From: Rubrivivax sp.
GTDB taxonomy: Bacteria; Pseudomonadota; Gammaproteobacteria; Burkholderiales; Burkholderiaceae_C
Length of the DNA: 64,000 nt
Direction of reading: 5' to 3'
Assembly (NCBI GenBank): GCA_019635315.1
Contig: JAHBZT010000006.1
Location: 124,001-188,000 of the forward strand
Shown: piece after piece, positions 7,811 through 17,020 of the stretch
Layout of the letters: every line of letters begins with the position of its first letter
Position numbering within the stretch: the first letter of the stretch is position 1
The notes under the pieces: model-generated
Database searches by the model: none
What the model was told of the DNA's origin: nothing
What the model saw: only the letters and a program-made list of their open reading frames with translations
Position numbers and translations under genes: made by a program

Positions 7811-10483
7811 TCAGGCGGTCTGCAGCGCGCGGTCGACGATCTCGCGCACGTCGTTGCTGAGGTCGCTGCGTGCGGCAACGCGCGCGATGGCCTCGCGCGC
7901 GGCGCTGCGGTAGGGCTCGGCCAGCGTGGCCCAGCGGTCCATCGTGCGCGCCAGGCGGCCGGCGACCTGCGGGTTGGCCGCGTCCAGCTCCAGCAGGCGG
8001 TCGGCCCACAGCACGTAGCCGGCGGCGTCGGCGCGGTGGAAGGCGGCCGGGTTGGCGTTGCACAGCGTGAACAGCAGGCTGCGTGCGCGGTTGGGGTTCT
8101 TCATCGAGAAGTCCGGGTGCTTGAACAGCGCCTTGGCGCGCGCGAAGGCGCTGCCCGGCGCGGCCTTGCTGAGCCCGGGCACCGGCTCGGGCGCGCGCGC
8201 CTGCAGCGCGAACCACTTGTCCAGCAGCAGCGGGTCGCCGCCGGCGAGCGCGTGCATGCGCGCGAGCGCCGCGTCGGCCAGCGGCGAATGCGCGTCGACC
8301 AGCGCCGTGATCGCGCCGACGCGATCGGTCAGGTTGCCGGCGTCCTTGAAGCGCTGCAGCGCCTTGCCCGGCCACACCGGGTTGCCGTGGCGCTCGGCGT
8401 GCAGGCACAGCATGGCCAGCGCCAGGTTGGCCAGCGCGCGGCGGCCGGCCTGCGCCGGGTCCGGGCTGTAGCCCTCGGTCACCTGGTGCGCTTCCCAGGC
8501 CCAGGTCCAGTCGGCGTGCAGCTTCTCGGCCAGCTGGTGGCGGAAATGTTCGCGCACCGCGTGCACGCGCTGCGGGTCGTGGCTTGCCAGCTGCTCGGCG
8601 ATGTAGAGCTCGCCGGGCGGCAGCAGCGCCAGTTCCTTGAAGGCCGGGTCCAGCCGCGGGTCGCGCAACACGGCGCGCAGCGCGTCGGCCAGCGCATCGT
8701 CGAGCACCGGCTCGCCGCCGTGGCGCAGCGCGGCCAGCAGGCGCTGCAGCATCAGCTTCTGGCCGGCCTCCCAGCGGTTGAAGGGGTCGCTGTCGTGCGC
8801 CAGCAGCACCAGGTGCTGGGCGTCGGAGAGACCGTCGTCCAGCCGCACCGGGGCCGAGAAGCCGCGCAGCAGCGAAGGCACCGGCGGCTCGGCGACGCCG
8901 TCGAAGTCGAAGCGCTGCTCGGCCTGGTCCAGCACCAGCAGCCGCGTGGCCGCCAGTTCGCGCCCGTCGCCGGCCAGCAGCCCGGCGGCGACGGGGATCA
9001 CGAAGGGCTGCTTGACCGGCTGCCCGGGCGAGGGCTCGCAGCGCTGCGCGAGCACCAGCGTCGCGCGCTGCGCCGCGGCGTCGTGCTCGACACGCGCCGT
9101 GACCAGCGGCGTGCCGGCCTGCGCGTACCAGCGCTTGAAGGCGTCCAGCCGCTGCGCGAGCCCGCTGCCCGGGTTGGCGTCGGCGATGGCCTGCGCGAAG
9201 TCGTCGCAGGTCACGGCCTGGCCGTCGTGGCGCTGGAAGTAGAGGTCCATGCCGCGGCGGAAACCGGCGTCGCCGCCGACCAGCGCGTGCATCATGCGCA
9301 CGACCTCGGCGCCCTTCTCGTAGACGGTGGCGGTGTAGAAGTTGCTGATCTCGAGGTACTGGTCGGGCCGCACCGGGTGCGCCATCGGGCCGGCGTCCTC
9401 CGGAAACTGGAAGGCGCGCAGCGCACGCACGTCCTCGATGCGCTTGACCGCGCGCGCCGACGCGCTGCCGGCCATGTCCATGCTGAACTGCTGGTCGCGG
9501 AAGACGGTCAGCCCTTCCTTCAGGCTGAGCTGGAACCAGTCGCGGCAGGTGATGCGGTTGCCGGTCCAGTTGTGGAAGTACTCGTGCGCGATCACGCTCT
9601 CGATGCCGGCGTAGTCGGCATCGGTGGCGCTGGCCGGGCTGGCCAGCACGCACTTGGTGTTGAACAGGTTCAGGCCCTTGTTCTCCATCGCGCCGGAGTT
9701 GTAGTCCTCCACCGCGACGACCATGTAGCGGTCCAGGTCCAGCGCCAGCCCGTAGCGCGCCTCGTCCCAGGCCACCGAGGCCACCAGCGAGGCCATCGCA
9801 TGCTCGGTGCGGCCGAGGTCGCCCGGGCGCACGTAGACCTGCAGCAGGTGCTCGCGCCCGCTGCGCGCGCGGATGCGCTGCTCGCGCGCGACCAGGTTGC
9901 CGGAGACCAGCGCGAACAGGTAGCTGGGCTTGGGGAAGGGGTCGTGCCACTTCGCGAAGTGGCGGCCGCCGTCCAGCAGGCCCTCGGCCACCAGGTTGCC
10001 GTTGCTCAGCAGCACAGGGTACTTCGTGCGGTCGGCGCGCAGCGTGACGGTATAGACCGCCATCACGTCCGGGCGGTCCAGGAACCAGGTGATGCGGCGG
10101 AAGCCCTCGGCCTCGCACTGCGTGAAGAAGCCGCCGCCGCTGGTATACAGGCCCGACAGCGCGGTGTTCCTCTCGGGCGCGCAGGTGTTGCGGATCTCGA
10201 GCACGAAGCGCTCGGCGGCCGGCGGGTTGTCGATCACCAGGTCGCCGCCCTCGTGGCGGAACGACACGCTGGCGCCGTCGGCCAGCACGCGCAGCAGCGT
10301 CAGGTCCTCGCCGTGCAGGCGCAGCGGGCCGCCCGCGGCGGCCGCGTTGCGCTCCACGTGCAGGCGGCTGGCGACGATGGTCTTCGCGGGGTCCAGGTCG
10401 AACGTCAGCTCGACCTCGCGGATCCAGTAGGCGGGCGGGGCATAGTCCTCGCGGCGCACCAGGGTGGCGGTGGCTTCACGCAT
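7811..10483 (-). CDS. pepN: Aminopeptidase N (M1 zinc metallopeptidase)
   Basis: An 890-residue M1 family aminopeptidase that releases N-terminal residues from peptides in the cytoplasm. The substrate-anchoring motif [12 protein letters not shown] and the zinc motif [25 protein letters not shown] (HExxH plus the distal Glu) are intact, at about residues 250-320. The C-terminal helical domain ending [18 protein letters not shown] is complete. Size matches Escherichia coli PepN (about 870). It sits between prfB and fbp, all on the minus strand. Confidence 0.97.
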   Translation of the reverse strand: MREATATLVRREDYAPPAYWIREVELTFDLDPAKTIVASRLHVERNAAAAGGPLRLHGEDLTLLRVLADGASVSFRHEGGDLVIDNPPAAERFVLEIRNTCAPERNTALSGLYTSGGGFFTQCEAEGFRRITWFLDRPDVMAVYTVTLRADRTKYPVLLSNGNLVAEGLLDGGRHFAKWHDPFPKPSYLFALVSGNLVAREQRIRARSGREHLLQVYVRPGDLGRTEHAMASLVASVAWDEARYGLALDLDRYMVVAVEDYNSGAMENKGLNLFNTKCVLASPASATDADYAGIESVIAHEYFHNWTGNRITCRDWFQLSLKEGLTVFRDQQFSMDMAGSASARAVKRIEDVRALRAFQFPEDAGPMAHPVRPDQYLEISNFYTATVYEKGAEVVRMMHALVGGDAGFRRGMDLYFQRHDGQAVTCDDFAQAIADANPGSGLAQRLDAFKRWYAQAGTPLVTARVEHDAAAQRATLVLAQRCEPSPGQPVKQPFVIPVAAGLLAGDGRELAATRLLVLDQAEQRFDFDGVAEPPVPSLLRGFSAPVRLDDGLSDAQHLVLLAHDSDPFNRWEAGQKLMLQRLLAALRHGGEPVLDDALADALRAVLRDPRLDPAFKELALLPPGELYIAEQLASHDPQRVHAVREHFRHQLAEKLHADWTWAWEAHQVTEGYSPDPAQAGRRALANLALAMLCLHAERHGNPVWPGKALQRFKDAGNLTDRVGAITALVDAHSPLADAALARMHALAGGDPLLLDKWFALQARAPEPVPGLSKAAPGSAFARAKALFKHPDFSMKNPNRARSLLFTLCNANPAAFHRADAAGYVLWADRLLELDAANPQVAGRLARTMDRWATLAEPYRSAAREAIARVAARSDLSNDVREIVDRALQTA

Positions 10484-10542
10484 GGGGCGTGGTCTCCAGG
10501 GTCATCGTTGTTCGGGGCGCCCGGCCGGTCGGCTGGCCGCGC

Positions 10543-11647
10543 TCAGAGGTTGGCCTTCAGGCTGGCCTCGATGAAGGGGTCCAGGTCGCCGTCCAGCACC
10601 TTCTGCGTGGCGCTGATCTCGACGCCGGTGCGCAGGTCCTTGATGCGGCTCTGGTCCAGCACGTAGCTGCGGATCTGGTGGCCCCAGCCGACGTCGGTCT
10701 TGCTGTCTTCCAGCTTCTGCTGCGCTTCCATCTGCTTGCGCATCTCGTGCTCGTACAGGCGCGATCGCAGCACCTTCCAGGCCTCGTCGCGGTTGCTGTG
10801 CTGGCTGCGGCTGTTCTGGCACTGCACGACGATGCCGGTCGGGATGTGCGTCAGCCGCACCGCCGAGTCGGTCTTGTTGATGTGCTGGCCGCCGGCGCCG
10901 CTGGCGCGGAAGGTGTCGGTGCGCACGTCGGCCGGGTTGATCTCGATCTCGATCGTGTCGTCCACCTCGGGGTAGACGAACAGGCTCGCGAAGCTGGTGT
11001 GGCGCCCGCCCGCGCTGTCGAACGGGCTCTTGCGCACCAGGCGGTGCACGCCGGTCTCGGTGCGCAGGTGGCCGAAGGCATAGTCGCCCTCGACCTTGAG
11101 CGTGGCGCTGCGGATGCCGGCGGTGTCGCCCGCGGTCTCCTCGAGCACCTCGGCCTTGAAGCCCTTGCGTTCGCAGTAGCGCAGGTACTGGCGCAGCAGC
11201 ATCTGCGCCCAGTCCATGGCCTCGGTGCCGCCGGCGCCGGCCTGGATGTCGATGAAGCAGTTGCCAGGGTCCGCCGGGTTGTTGAACATGCGGCGGAACT
11301 CGAGCTCCTCCACCGACTTCTGCAGCGCCAGCGCCTCGGCCTCGATGGCACGCAGGCCGTCCTCGTCGCCTTCGGCCTTGCTCATCTCGTAGAGCTCGGT
11401 GTTGTCGGCGAGGTTGCTGCGCAGGTGGTCTATGGTCTGGACCACCGTCTCCAGCGTCTTCTTCTCGCGCCCCAGTTCCTGGGCCCGCTTGGGCTCGTTC
11501 CAGACCGCCGGGTTCTCCAGCGCGGCGTTGACCTCGTTCAGGCGCAGGGCCTTGCGGTCGTAGTCAAAGATACCCCCGGAGCTGCTCGGTGCGGTCGCTC
11601 AGGTCGGCGAGCAGCGTGCCGATGGCGTTGATCTGTTCGGTGTCCAT
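10543..11647 (-). CDS. prfB: Peptide chain release factor 2, with programmed +1 frameshift
   Basis: RF2 terminates translation at UGA and UAA. Translation starts at ATG 11647 ([27 protein letters not shown]) and meets an in-frame UGA at 11566-11564. The classic slippery site CGGGGGTATCTTTGAC, with its Shine-Dalgarno-like G run, moves the ribosome +1 so that reading resumes at GAC 11565 ([13 protein letters not shown]). The product is 367 residues (codons 11647-11567 joined to 11565-10543). The GGQ loop ([16 protein letters not shown]) and an SPF-type tripeptide ([16 protein letters not shown]) are present. The frameshift autoregulates RF2: low RF2 favours shifting. Confidence 0.97.
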
Positions 11648-11843
11648 GTCGGAAGACGGCGGTCGTGCAAACGGCGAATTTTCGCATGCACGCACGGCCC
11701 CCGAGGGTGGCTGGGGCTGGCGTGCGGTGACGGTTGCCTCGGGGCCGTTCCGGCGGGGCAGCAGCCCTGTGACCTCACGAGCGCTTGGATGCCCGCTAGC
11801 GGCGCGTTGCAGCCGTTCGCCGGGCGTTCAGGCCCTGGCGCAT

Positions 11844-12080
11844 CGCGCCAGGCGGTACCCGCTGCCGGCGCTGACTTCCGCGGTCGTCGCCTGCGGCGAC
11901 GACTTCCCTGCGCTGCTCGCTCCGGGGTCGCGCCGCCCAACTCGCTCCGCTCACTTCGTTCGCTGCGCTCGGACACCGGCGGCGAGTCAGTTGTGGAGGC
12001 GCGCACTGCGTGCGCGCCGACCCCGGAACTGCGCTGCTCGGCGCTCCACACAGCGCCGGCAGCGGGTACCGCCTGGCGCG
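11844..12080. repeat. Element with perfect 30-base terminal inverted repeats
   Basis: Bases 11844-11873 and 12051-12080 are exact reverse complements (each contains GGCGGTACCCGCTGCCGG), enclosing 177 bases without a transposase. The size and structure resemble a miniature inverted-repeat element or a large REP-type unit. No target-site duplication was found immediately outside the repeats, so transposition is not shown. Confidence 0.8.
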
Positions 12081-12129
12081 AAGGCCACCACCGGAGGCAC
12101 GCTACCTGTCTGCACACCACCACCGTGTC

Positions 12130-12206
12130 GCGAAGCCGCGTGGGGGCAGCGCGCAGCGCCGACCGCCGGACTCTGGGCGCTGCGCGCCGCCCCCACGCGG
12201 CTTCGC
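12130..12206. repeat. 31-base inverted repeat forming a long hairpin
   Basis: Bases 12130-12160 and 12176-12206 are complementary at 30 of 31 positions (both contain GCGAAGCCGCGTGGGGGC) around a 15-base loop. The transcript would form a very stable hairpin downstream of the hydrolase gene. There is no T-tract, so it could act as an RNA-stability element, a Rho-independent-like block or a mobile repeat. Confidence 0.8.
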
Positions 12207-12289
12207 TGCGCAGATGCAGGTATGCACGAACAACGCCAAACAGCGAACGGCCGCAATGCGCAGCAAGCGGACCTGTGCCCGCGCGGCCC

Positions 12290-13219
12290 CTACTTCAGGA
12301 ACTCCGCCAGTTCCGCCGCCAGCGCCTGCGGTTGGTCGTGGTGCAGCATGTGCCCGCAATCGGCCAGCCGCACGCGCCGCACCTGCGGCACCACCGCCAG
12401 CCGCGCGTCGAAGTCGGCGCGCGGGTAGCGGTGGCCCCACCACTTGGCAATGTCGGTCCGGTCGCCCTCCACCCACAGCAGCGGCGCCGCGATCTGCCGC
12501 CAGGTGGCGAGCACCTCGTCCTTGCGGTACAGGATGGGGTTGACGCGCTTGTGCGCGGGGTCGCCCAGGATGTGCCAGCGGCCGTCGTCGGCGCGGCGCG
12601 ACCAGTGCGGCGCCAGCCAGGCCGCCTTGTCCGGTGTCAGCAGCGGGTTGTTCTTCTGCAGCCGCGCGGCGACCGCGCCCAGGCTGTCGTAGGTCTTCAG
12701 CTCCTGCGGCGCCTTTAGCTCGTCCAGCCACTGGGCCAGGCGCTTCGGGGCCTGCTCGGGCTGCGTCTCCGGCAGGCCGAAGCCCTCCAGGTTGACCAGG
12801 CGCCGGATGCGCTGCGGTCGCACGCCGGCATAGCTCATCACCACGTTGCCGCCCATGCTGTGACCGACGAGGTCGATCTGCGCAAAGCGCTCCGCAGGCA
12901 CCAGCGCGTCGAGCAGCGCGTCGAGGTCGCCCAGGTAGTCGGGAAACCAGTAGCTATCGCTGCCCGGCGCGTCGGTCAGGCCGAAGCCGCGCCAATCCGG
13001 CGCCAGCACCCAGCGGTCGAAGCCTTCGGAGGCCGCCAGCGCGTCGACGACGAACTGGAACGACGCGCCGACGTCCATCCAGCCGTGCAGCATCACCAGC
13101 GGCGGCCGCTCGGGCGTCGCCAGCGTGGCGTCGCCCCAGGTCTGAAGGTGGTAGCGCAGGCCTCGCACGGTGACGAAGCGGGAGGCCGCGGCACGGCGCG
13201 GCAGGTAGGCAGGATCCAT
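12290..13219 (-). CDS. Alpha/beta hydrolase
   Basis: A 309-residue alpha/beta-fold hydrolase. The oxyanion segment is VMLHGWMDVGASFQFVVD (about residues 40-58), the nucleophile elbow is DLVGHSMGGNVVMSYAGVRP, and the likely acid and base are in WVEGDRTDIAKWWG and LADCGHMLHHDQPQALA. Substrate cannot be told from sequence; esterase or epoxide-hydrolase-like roles are possible. The start at 13219 (MDPAYLPRR) is the first Met with family similarity. It is divergent from the acetyltransferase gene with a 75-base gap. Downstream lies the repeat-rich region before prfB. Confidence 0.88.
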   Translation of the reverse strand: MDPAYLPRRAAASRFVTVRGLRYHLQTWGDATLATPERPPLVMLHGWMDVGASFQFVVDALAASEGFDRWVLAPDWRGFGLTDAPGSDSYWFPDYLGDLDALLDALVPAERFAQIDLVGHSMGGNVVMSYAGVRPQRIRRLVNLEGFGLPETQPEQAPKRLAQWLDELKAPQELKTYDSLGAVAARLQKNNPLLTPDKAAWLAPHWSRRADDGRWHILGDPAHKRVNPILYRKDEVLATWRQIAAPLLWVEGDRTDIAKWWGHRYPRADFDARLAVVPQVRRVRLADCGHMLHHDQPQALAAELAEFLK

Positions 13220-13294
13220 GCAGGGACTGTAGGGCAGGGCGTGGGGCCGGCGCTGTCGGGTCGGCGACGCGGACCGCGCGCGACAATCGGCGTC

Positions 13295-13792
13295 ATGAAT
13301 GCCCCGTTGCTGCGCCCCGCCACGCCCGCCGACGTGCCCGCCATCGTCGGCCTGATCCGCGAACTGGCGGTGTTCGAGAAACTCGAGCACCTGGTCGTCG
13401 TGACGCCCGAGAGCCTGCTGCCGCAGCTCTTCGGCGCCAGGCCGGCGGCCGAGGTGGTGGTCGCCGAGGCCGCCACCGACGCCGGCCCGGAAGTCGTGGC
13501 CTTCGCGCTGTTCTTCCACAACTTCAGCACCTTCCTCGGCCGCCCCGGGCTGTACCTGGAAGACCTGTACGTCAAGCCGGCCTGGCGCGGCCACGGGCTG
13601 GGCCGGGCGCTGCTGCAGCACCTGGGGGCGCTGGCGGTGGCGCGCGGCTGCGGCCGCTTCGAGTGGAGCGTGCTGGACTGGAACGTGAACGCGATCGCGT
13701 TCTACGAAAAGATGGGCGCGACGCTGCTGCCGGACTGGCGCATCTGCCGCGTCACCGGGCCGGCGCTGCAGGCCTTCGCGCGCGCAGGCTGA
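13295..13792 (+). CDS. GNAT-family N-acetyltransferase (SSAT-like)
   Basis: A 165-residue GNAT acetyltransferase. It opens LLRPATPADVPAIVGLIRELAVFEKLEHLV, as in diamine acetyltransferases of the SSAT group. The acetyl-CoA motif A is LYLEDLYVKPAWRGHGLGRALLQHL (R-x-x-G-x-G/A pattern), and motif B is FEWSVLDWNVNAIAFYEKMGA. It could acetylate polyamines or thialysine, but the substrate is not determined. The ATG at 13295 gives a full domain. It is convergent with the HD-GYP-like gene. Confidence 0.88.
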   Translation: MNAPLLRPATPADVPAIVGLIRELAVFEKLEHLVVVTPESLLPQLFGARPAAEVVVAEAATDAGPEVVAFALFFHNFSTFLGRPGLYLEDLYVKPAWRGHGLGRALLQHLGALAVARGCGRFEWSVLDWNVNAIAFYEKMGATLLPDWRICRVTGPALQAFARAG

Positions 13793-13817
13793 CGGCGCGC
13801 GGCCGGGGCTCAGGCGC

Positions 13818-14948
13818 TCAGGCGTCCAGCGCCGCGACGATCTGCTCGACCGTCACACGCTGCGGCACTTCGCTGGCACCCACGATGCCGGCCACCGCAT
13901 GCGCCTTGTCGCCGGTGTCTCGCCGCTGCGGCCGCACCAGCGGCCGGCCCTGCGCGTCGGTCAGGCAGGCGACCACCGGCGCGGTGATCGTCGGGCCGCG
14001 CGCGACGACGACACCCAGCTCGCCGCTGGCCAGCCGCACGTGGCAGCCCGGCGGGTAGATGCCGAATTCCTTGACCAGCGCCGCCGTCATCGGGTGGCCG
14101 GGGTCCTGCATGAACATCTCGCGGCCGGCGACGTCGGCGGCCAGCGCGTCGCGCGTCGAGCGCGAGGCCAGCTTGGACGTGTAGAGGTCGGCGCGCCGCG
14201 CCAGCGAGGCGAGGTCGCCGACGTCGCTGCGCCCGCTCGGGTAGCCGGTGCCGTCCTCGGTCTCGTGGTGGCAGAGCACGGCGTGCAGCCAGGCGGCGTC
14301 GGTGACGCCCGACAGCTCCAGGATGCGCACGCTGCGCATCGGGTGGGTGGCCAGCAGCGTGCGCTGCGCGTCGGTGGGCGCCGTGCGCTGGCGCGCGAGC
14401 TGGCCCTGCAGCTCGAGCATCGAGATGTTCATCGTCAGCGCGACCTTGAAGACGCGCTCGATCTGCGCCGGCTCCCAGGCCAGGCGCTGGGCGACCAGGA
14501 AGGCGGTGATCGCCGACTGCATCGAGCGCCGCACGCCGTAGGCGACGTCCTCGTTGGCGCCCTGGCGCAGGACCTGGAAGATGGCCAGGTCGGGGTCGCG
14601 TTCGATCAGCGCCAGCACCGGCGTGGAGACTTCGTCCAGCGCCTCGCGAAAGCCCGGCCGCGGTGCGTTCTGCAGCGCCTGCGCCACCTGGTCCATGCAG
14701 CGGCCCCACAGGCGCGGCAAGGCCTCGCGCGGGGCGCGCAGCACCTCCTCGCGCGGGCTGACGAGCTCGCTCAGGTCGACCAGGGCGCCGCGGTCGAACA
14801 GCGCCTGCAGCTGGCTGTCGGTGTCGACCTGCTGGCCGCGCGCCAGCAGCAGCGTCTTGTCCGCGTTGCGCACGTTGAACGGCAGCGGCGCGCCGACGCG
14901 CAAGCGGTGCTTGACGGTGGCGAGGGCGGCATATTGCATCGGCTGCAT
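13818..14948 (-). CDS. HD-GYP-like signalling protein with degenerate HD motif
   Basis: A 376-residue protein. The N-terminal 90 residues (VGAPLPFNVRNADKTLLLARGQQVDTDSQLQALFDRGALVD) form a PilZ-like or DUF3391-like input region. The HD-GYP domain covers about residues 130-300, with HPMRSVRIL and the hallmark HHETEDGTGYPSG. The helix that should carry the catalytic HD pair reads VALTMNISMLELQ, so His-Asp is replaced by Met-Asn. Active members hydrolyse cyclic di-GMP; this one is more likely a sensor or an inactive partner. ATG at 14948 or 14939 may be used. It is divergent from the acyl-CoA synthetase gene. Confidence 0.82.
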   Translation of the reverse strand: MQPMQYAALATVKHRLRVGAPLPFNVRNADKTLLLARGQQVDTDSQLQALFDRGALVDLSELVSPREEVLRAPREALPRLWGRCMDQVAQALQNAPRPGFREALDEVSTPVLALIERDPDLAIFQVLRQGANEDVAYGVRRSMQSAITAFLVAQRLAWEPAQIERVFKVALTMNISMLELQGQLARQRTAPTDAQRTLLATHPMRSVRILELSGVTDAAWLHAVLCHHETEDGTGYPSGRSDVGDLASLARRADLYTSKLASRSTRDALAADVAGREMFMQDPGHPMTAALVKEFGIYPPGCHVRLASGELGVVVARGPTITAPVVACLTDAQGRPLVRPQRRDTGDKAHAVAGIVGASEVPQRVTVEQIVAALDA

Positions 14949-15099
14949 GGGGTCTTCTTGTGGGCCCGCCGGACGCGTGGCGTGGCCGGTGTTTCGGCAA
15001 CCGCGGGCGGAACTTGACCGCCGCGGCGGCCGCGGCCCCGCGCCGGCGCCCGGGAAAGGCCGGTGGAGCGGCGCCCGCGCGGCCGCCTATGCTGGCGCC

Positions 15100-17013
15100 A
15101 TGAGCCGCAAGACATCCCGAGACGACGCCTGGCAGCACCTGCACGGCCGCTTCCGCTGGCAGGTGCCGGCGCGCTTCAACATCGGCCAGGCCTGCTGCGG
15201 CCGCTGGGCGCGCGACCCGGCCACGGCCGACCGCGTGGCCATCGCCTGGGAGCACGAGGACGGGCGCGCCGGCAGCGTGACCTATGCCCGGCTGCAGGCC
15301 GACGCCGACCGCCTGAGCCACGCCCTGGCGCGCCAGGGTGTGCGGCGCGGCGACCGCGTCGCCATCGTGATGCCGCAGCGGCCCGAGACCGCGGTGGCCA
15401 ACATCGCGGTGCAGCAGCTCGGCGCGGTGGCGATGCCGCTGTCGATGCTGTTCGGCCCCGAGGCGCTGGCCTACCGGCTGCAGGACAGCGGCAGCCGCGT
15501 GGCCCTTGTCGACGAGAGCGCCGTCGCCGCGCTGCGCGCCGCGCGCGCCGAATGCCCCGACCTCGCGTGCGTGATCACCGCCGGCGCCGCCGCCGGCCAG
15601 GGCGACCTGGACTGGGCCGACGCGCTGGCCGGCGACAGCCGCCCCTTCGACCCCGCCGACACCGCCGCCGACGACCCCGCGGTGCTGATCTATACCAGCG
15701 GCACCACCGGCCCGCCCAAGGGCGCCCTGATCCCCCAGCGCGCGCTGATCGGCAACCTGACGGGCTTCGTGTGCAGCCAGGATTGGTTTCCGCACCTGCG
15801 GCCCGACCACGGCTCCGCTCAGACGCTCCGGCCCCCCGCCCCGGGGCGGGGGGAGCGGGGGGTGGGGGGCGGCGCCTTGCCCGAAGGGCAGGGCGAAGCG
15901 CAAGGCGCATCGCCCTGCCCCCCGCCCTGGGGCGGGGGGAGCGGGGGGTGGGGGGCGATTGGCCCGGGCCCCGGCCCGGTCGGCCGGACTCCAGTCTTCT
16001 GGAGTCCGGCCGACTGGGCCTGGACCGGCGGCCTGATGGACGCCCTGCTGCCGACGCTGTATTTCGGCCAGCGCATCGTGGCCTTCCAGGGCCGCTTCAC
16101 GCCCGAGCGCGCCTTCGAGCTGATGCAGCGCCACGGCGTCACGCACAGCTTCCTGTTCCCCACCGCGCTGAAGGCGATGATGAAGGAGGTGCCGCGGCCG
16201 CTGGAGCGCTACCCGGGGCTGCGCCTGCGCGCGGTGATGAGCGCCGGCGAGGCGGTCGGCGACGCCGTCTTCCACTGGTGCCGCGAGGCGCTGGGACTGA
16301 CCGTCAACGAGATGTTCGGCCAGACCGAGATCAACTACGTGGTCGGCAACTGCGGCGCGTTTCTCGGCGCCGACGGCCGCTGGCATCCGGGCTGGCCGGC
16401 GCGCCCGGGCAGCATGGGCCGCGCCTACCCCGGGCACCGCGTCGCGGTGATCGACGACGAGGGCCGCGAGTGCCCGCGCGGCACGCCGGGCGACGTGGCC
16501 GTGCACCGGCGCGACGTGCACGGCGACCCCGACCCGGTCTTCTTCCTCGGCTACTGGAACAACGACAAGGCCACGCGCGCCAAGTTCACCGGCGACCCGG
16601 CCGACAGCTGGTGCCGCACCGGCGACACCGCGGTGATGGACGAGGACGGCTACCTCTGGTACCAGGGCCGCAGCGACGACGTCTTCAAGGCCGCCGGCTA
16701 CCGCATCGGCCCGAGCGAGATCGAGAACTGCCTGGTCAAGCACCCGGCGGTGGCCAATGCGGCGGTGGTGCCCAAGCCCGACGCCGAGCGCGGCGCCGTC
16801 GTCAAGGCCTACGTGGTGCTGGCGCCCGGCGCGGTCGGCGACGAGGCGCTGGTGCAGGCCCTGCAGCAGCATGTGCGCGGGCGCCTGGCGCCCTACGAGT
16901 ATCCGAAGGAGATCGAATTCATCGCCGCGCTGCCGATGACGACCACCGGCAAGGTGCAGCGCCGCGTGCTGCGCCTGCAGGAGGAGGAGCGGGCGCGCCG
17001 GCGCGGCGGCTGA
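15100..17013 (+). CDS. Acyl-CoA/acetyl-CoA synthetase family enzyme with an in-frame repeat insertion
   Basis: A 637-residue AMP-forming ligase that should activate a carboxylic acid to its CoA thioester. Motifs include the P-loop LIYTSGTTGPPKGALIPQRA (about residues 197-216), NEMFGQTEINYVVGN (A5), SWCRTGDTAVMDEDGYLWYQGRSDDVFKAAGYRIGP (A7-A8) and the terminal lysine in TTGKVQRR (A10). Between CSQDWFPHL and FWSPADWAWTGGL, residues 234-298 are Gly/Pro-rich and come from a GC repeat element. Relatives normally have only a short loop there. The frame is kept, so the protein may still be made, but activity is uncertain. Confidence 0.85.
   Translation: MSRKTSRDDAWQHLHGRFRWQVPARFNIGQACCGRWARDPATADRVAIAWEHEDGRAGSVTYARLQADADRLSHALARQGVRRGDRVAIVMPQRPETAVANIAVQQLGAVAMPLSMLFGPEALAYRLQDSGSRVALVDESAVAALRAARAECPDLACVITAGAAAGQGDLDWADALAGDSRPFDPADTAADDPAVLIYTSGTTGPPKGALIPQRALIGNLTGFVCSQDWFPHLRPDHGSAQTLRPPAPGRGERGVGGGALPEGQGEAQGASPCPPPWGGGSGGWGAIGPGPGPVGRTPVFWSPADWAWTGGLMDALLPTLYFGQRIVAFQGRFTPERAFELMQRHGVTHSFLFPTALKAMMKEVPRPLERYPGLRLRAVMSAGEAVGDAVFHWCREALGLTVNEMFGQTEINYVVGNCGAFLGADGRWHPGWPARPGSMGRAYPGHRVAVIDDEGRECPRGTPGDVAVHRRDVHGDPDPVFFLGYWNNDKATRAKFTGDPADSWCRTGDTAVMDEDGYLWYQGRSDDVFKAAGYRIGPSEIENCLVKHPAVANAAVVPKPDAERGAVVKAYVVLAPGAVGDEALVQALQQHVRGRLAPYEYPKEIEFIAALPMTTTGKVQRRVLRLQEEERARRRGG
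15832..16018. repeat. GC-rich repeat element inside the acyl-CoA synthetase gene
   Basis: Two direct copies of a 25-base unit (CGGGGGGAGCGGGGGGTGGG plus five bases) occur at 15847-15871 and 15933-15957, 86 bases apart. Between them is a hairpin CGCCTTGC...GCAAGGCG. At the right end a 19-base inverted repeat, one mismatch, surrounds TCTT at about 15977-16018. Its right arm is native coding sequence (FWSPADW) and its left arm an inverted copy of it. The element adds about 55-60 codons in frame. Confidence 0.8.
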
Positions 17014-17020
17014 GGGGGCC

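Larger units (their letters stand above)
11648..12289. other. 640-base intergenic region rich in inverted repeats
   Basis: No gene is supported between the hydrolase and prfB. The stretch contains the two large inverted repeats listed separately, a small palindrome CTGGCGC-ATC-GCGCCAG at 11835-11851, and a run around 11940-11975 in which CTCGCTCCGCTCACTTCG-like 9-mers recur. Read on the minus strand that run would encode SER-SER-SER, a pattern seen in spurious frames over such repeats in this order. Frames covering it are treated as non-coding. Confidence 0.6.

Noticed and set aside
7475-10666. A 1063-codon open frame on the plus strand
   Set aside because: It is antisense to pepN and fbp, whose motifs are complete, and its composition (Ala/Arg/Val/Gln-rich, no motif) is typical of a shadow.
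11589-12718. Several open frames over the repeat region, including one with SER-SER-SER on the minus strand
   Set aside because: They follow the inverted repeats and simple sequence, have no family similarity and overlap each other.
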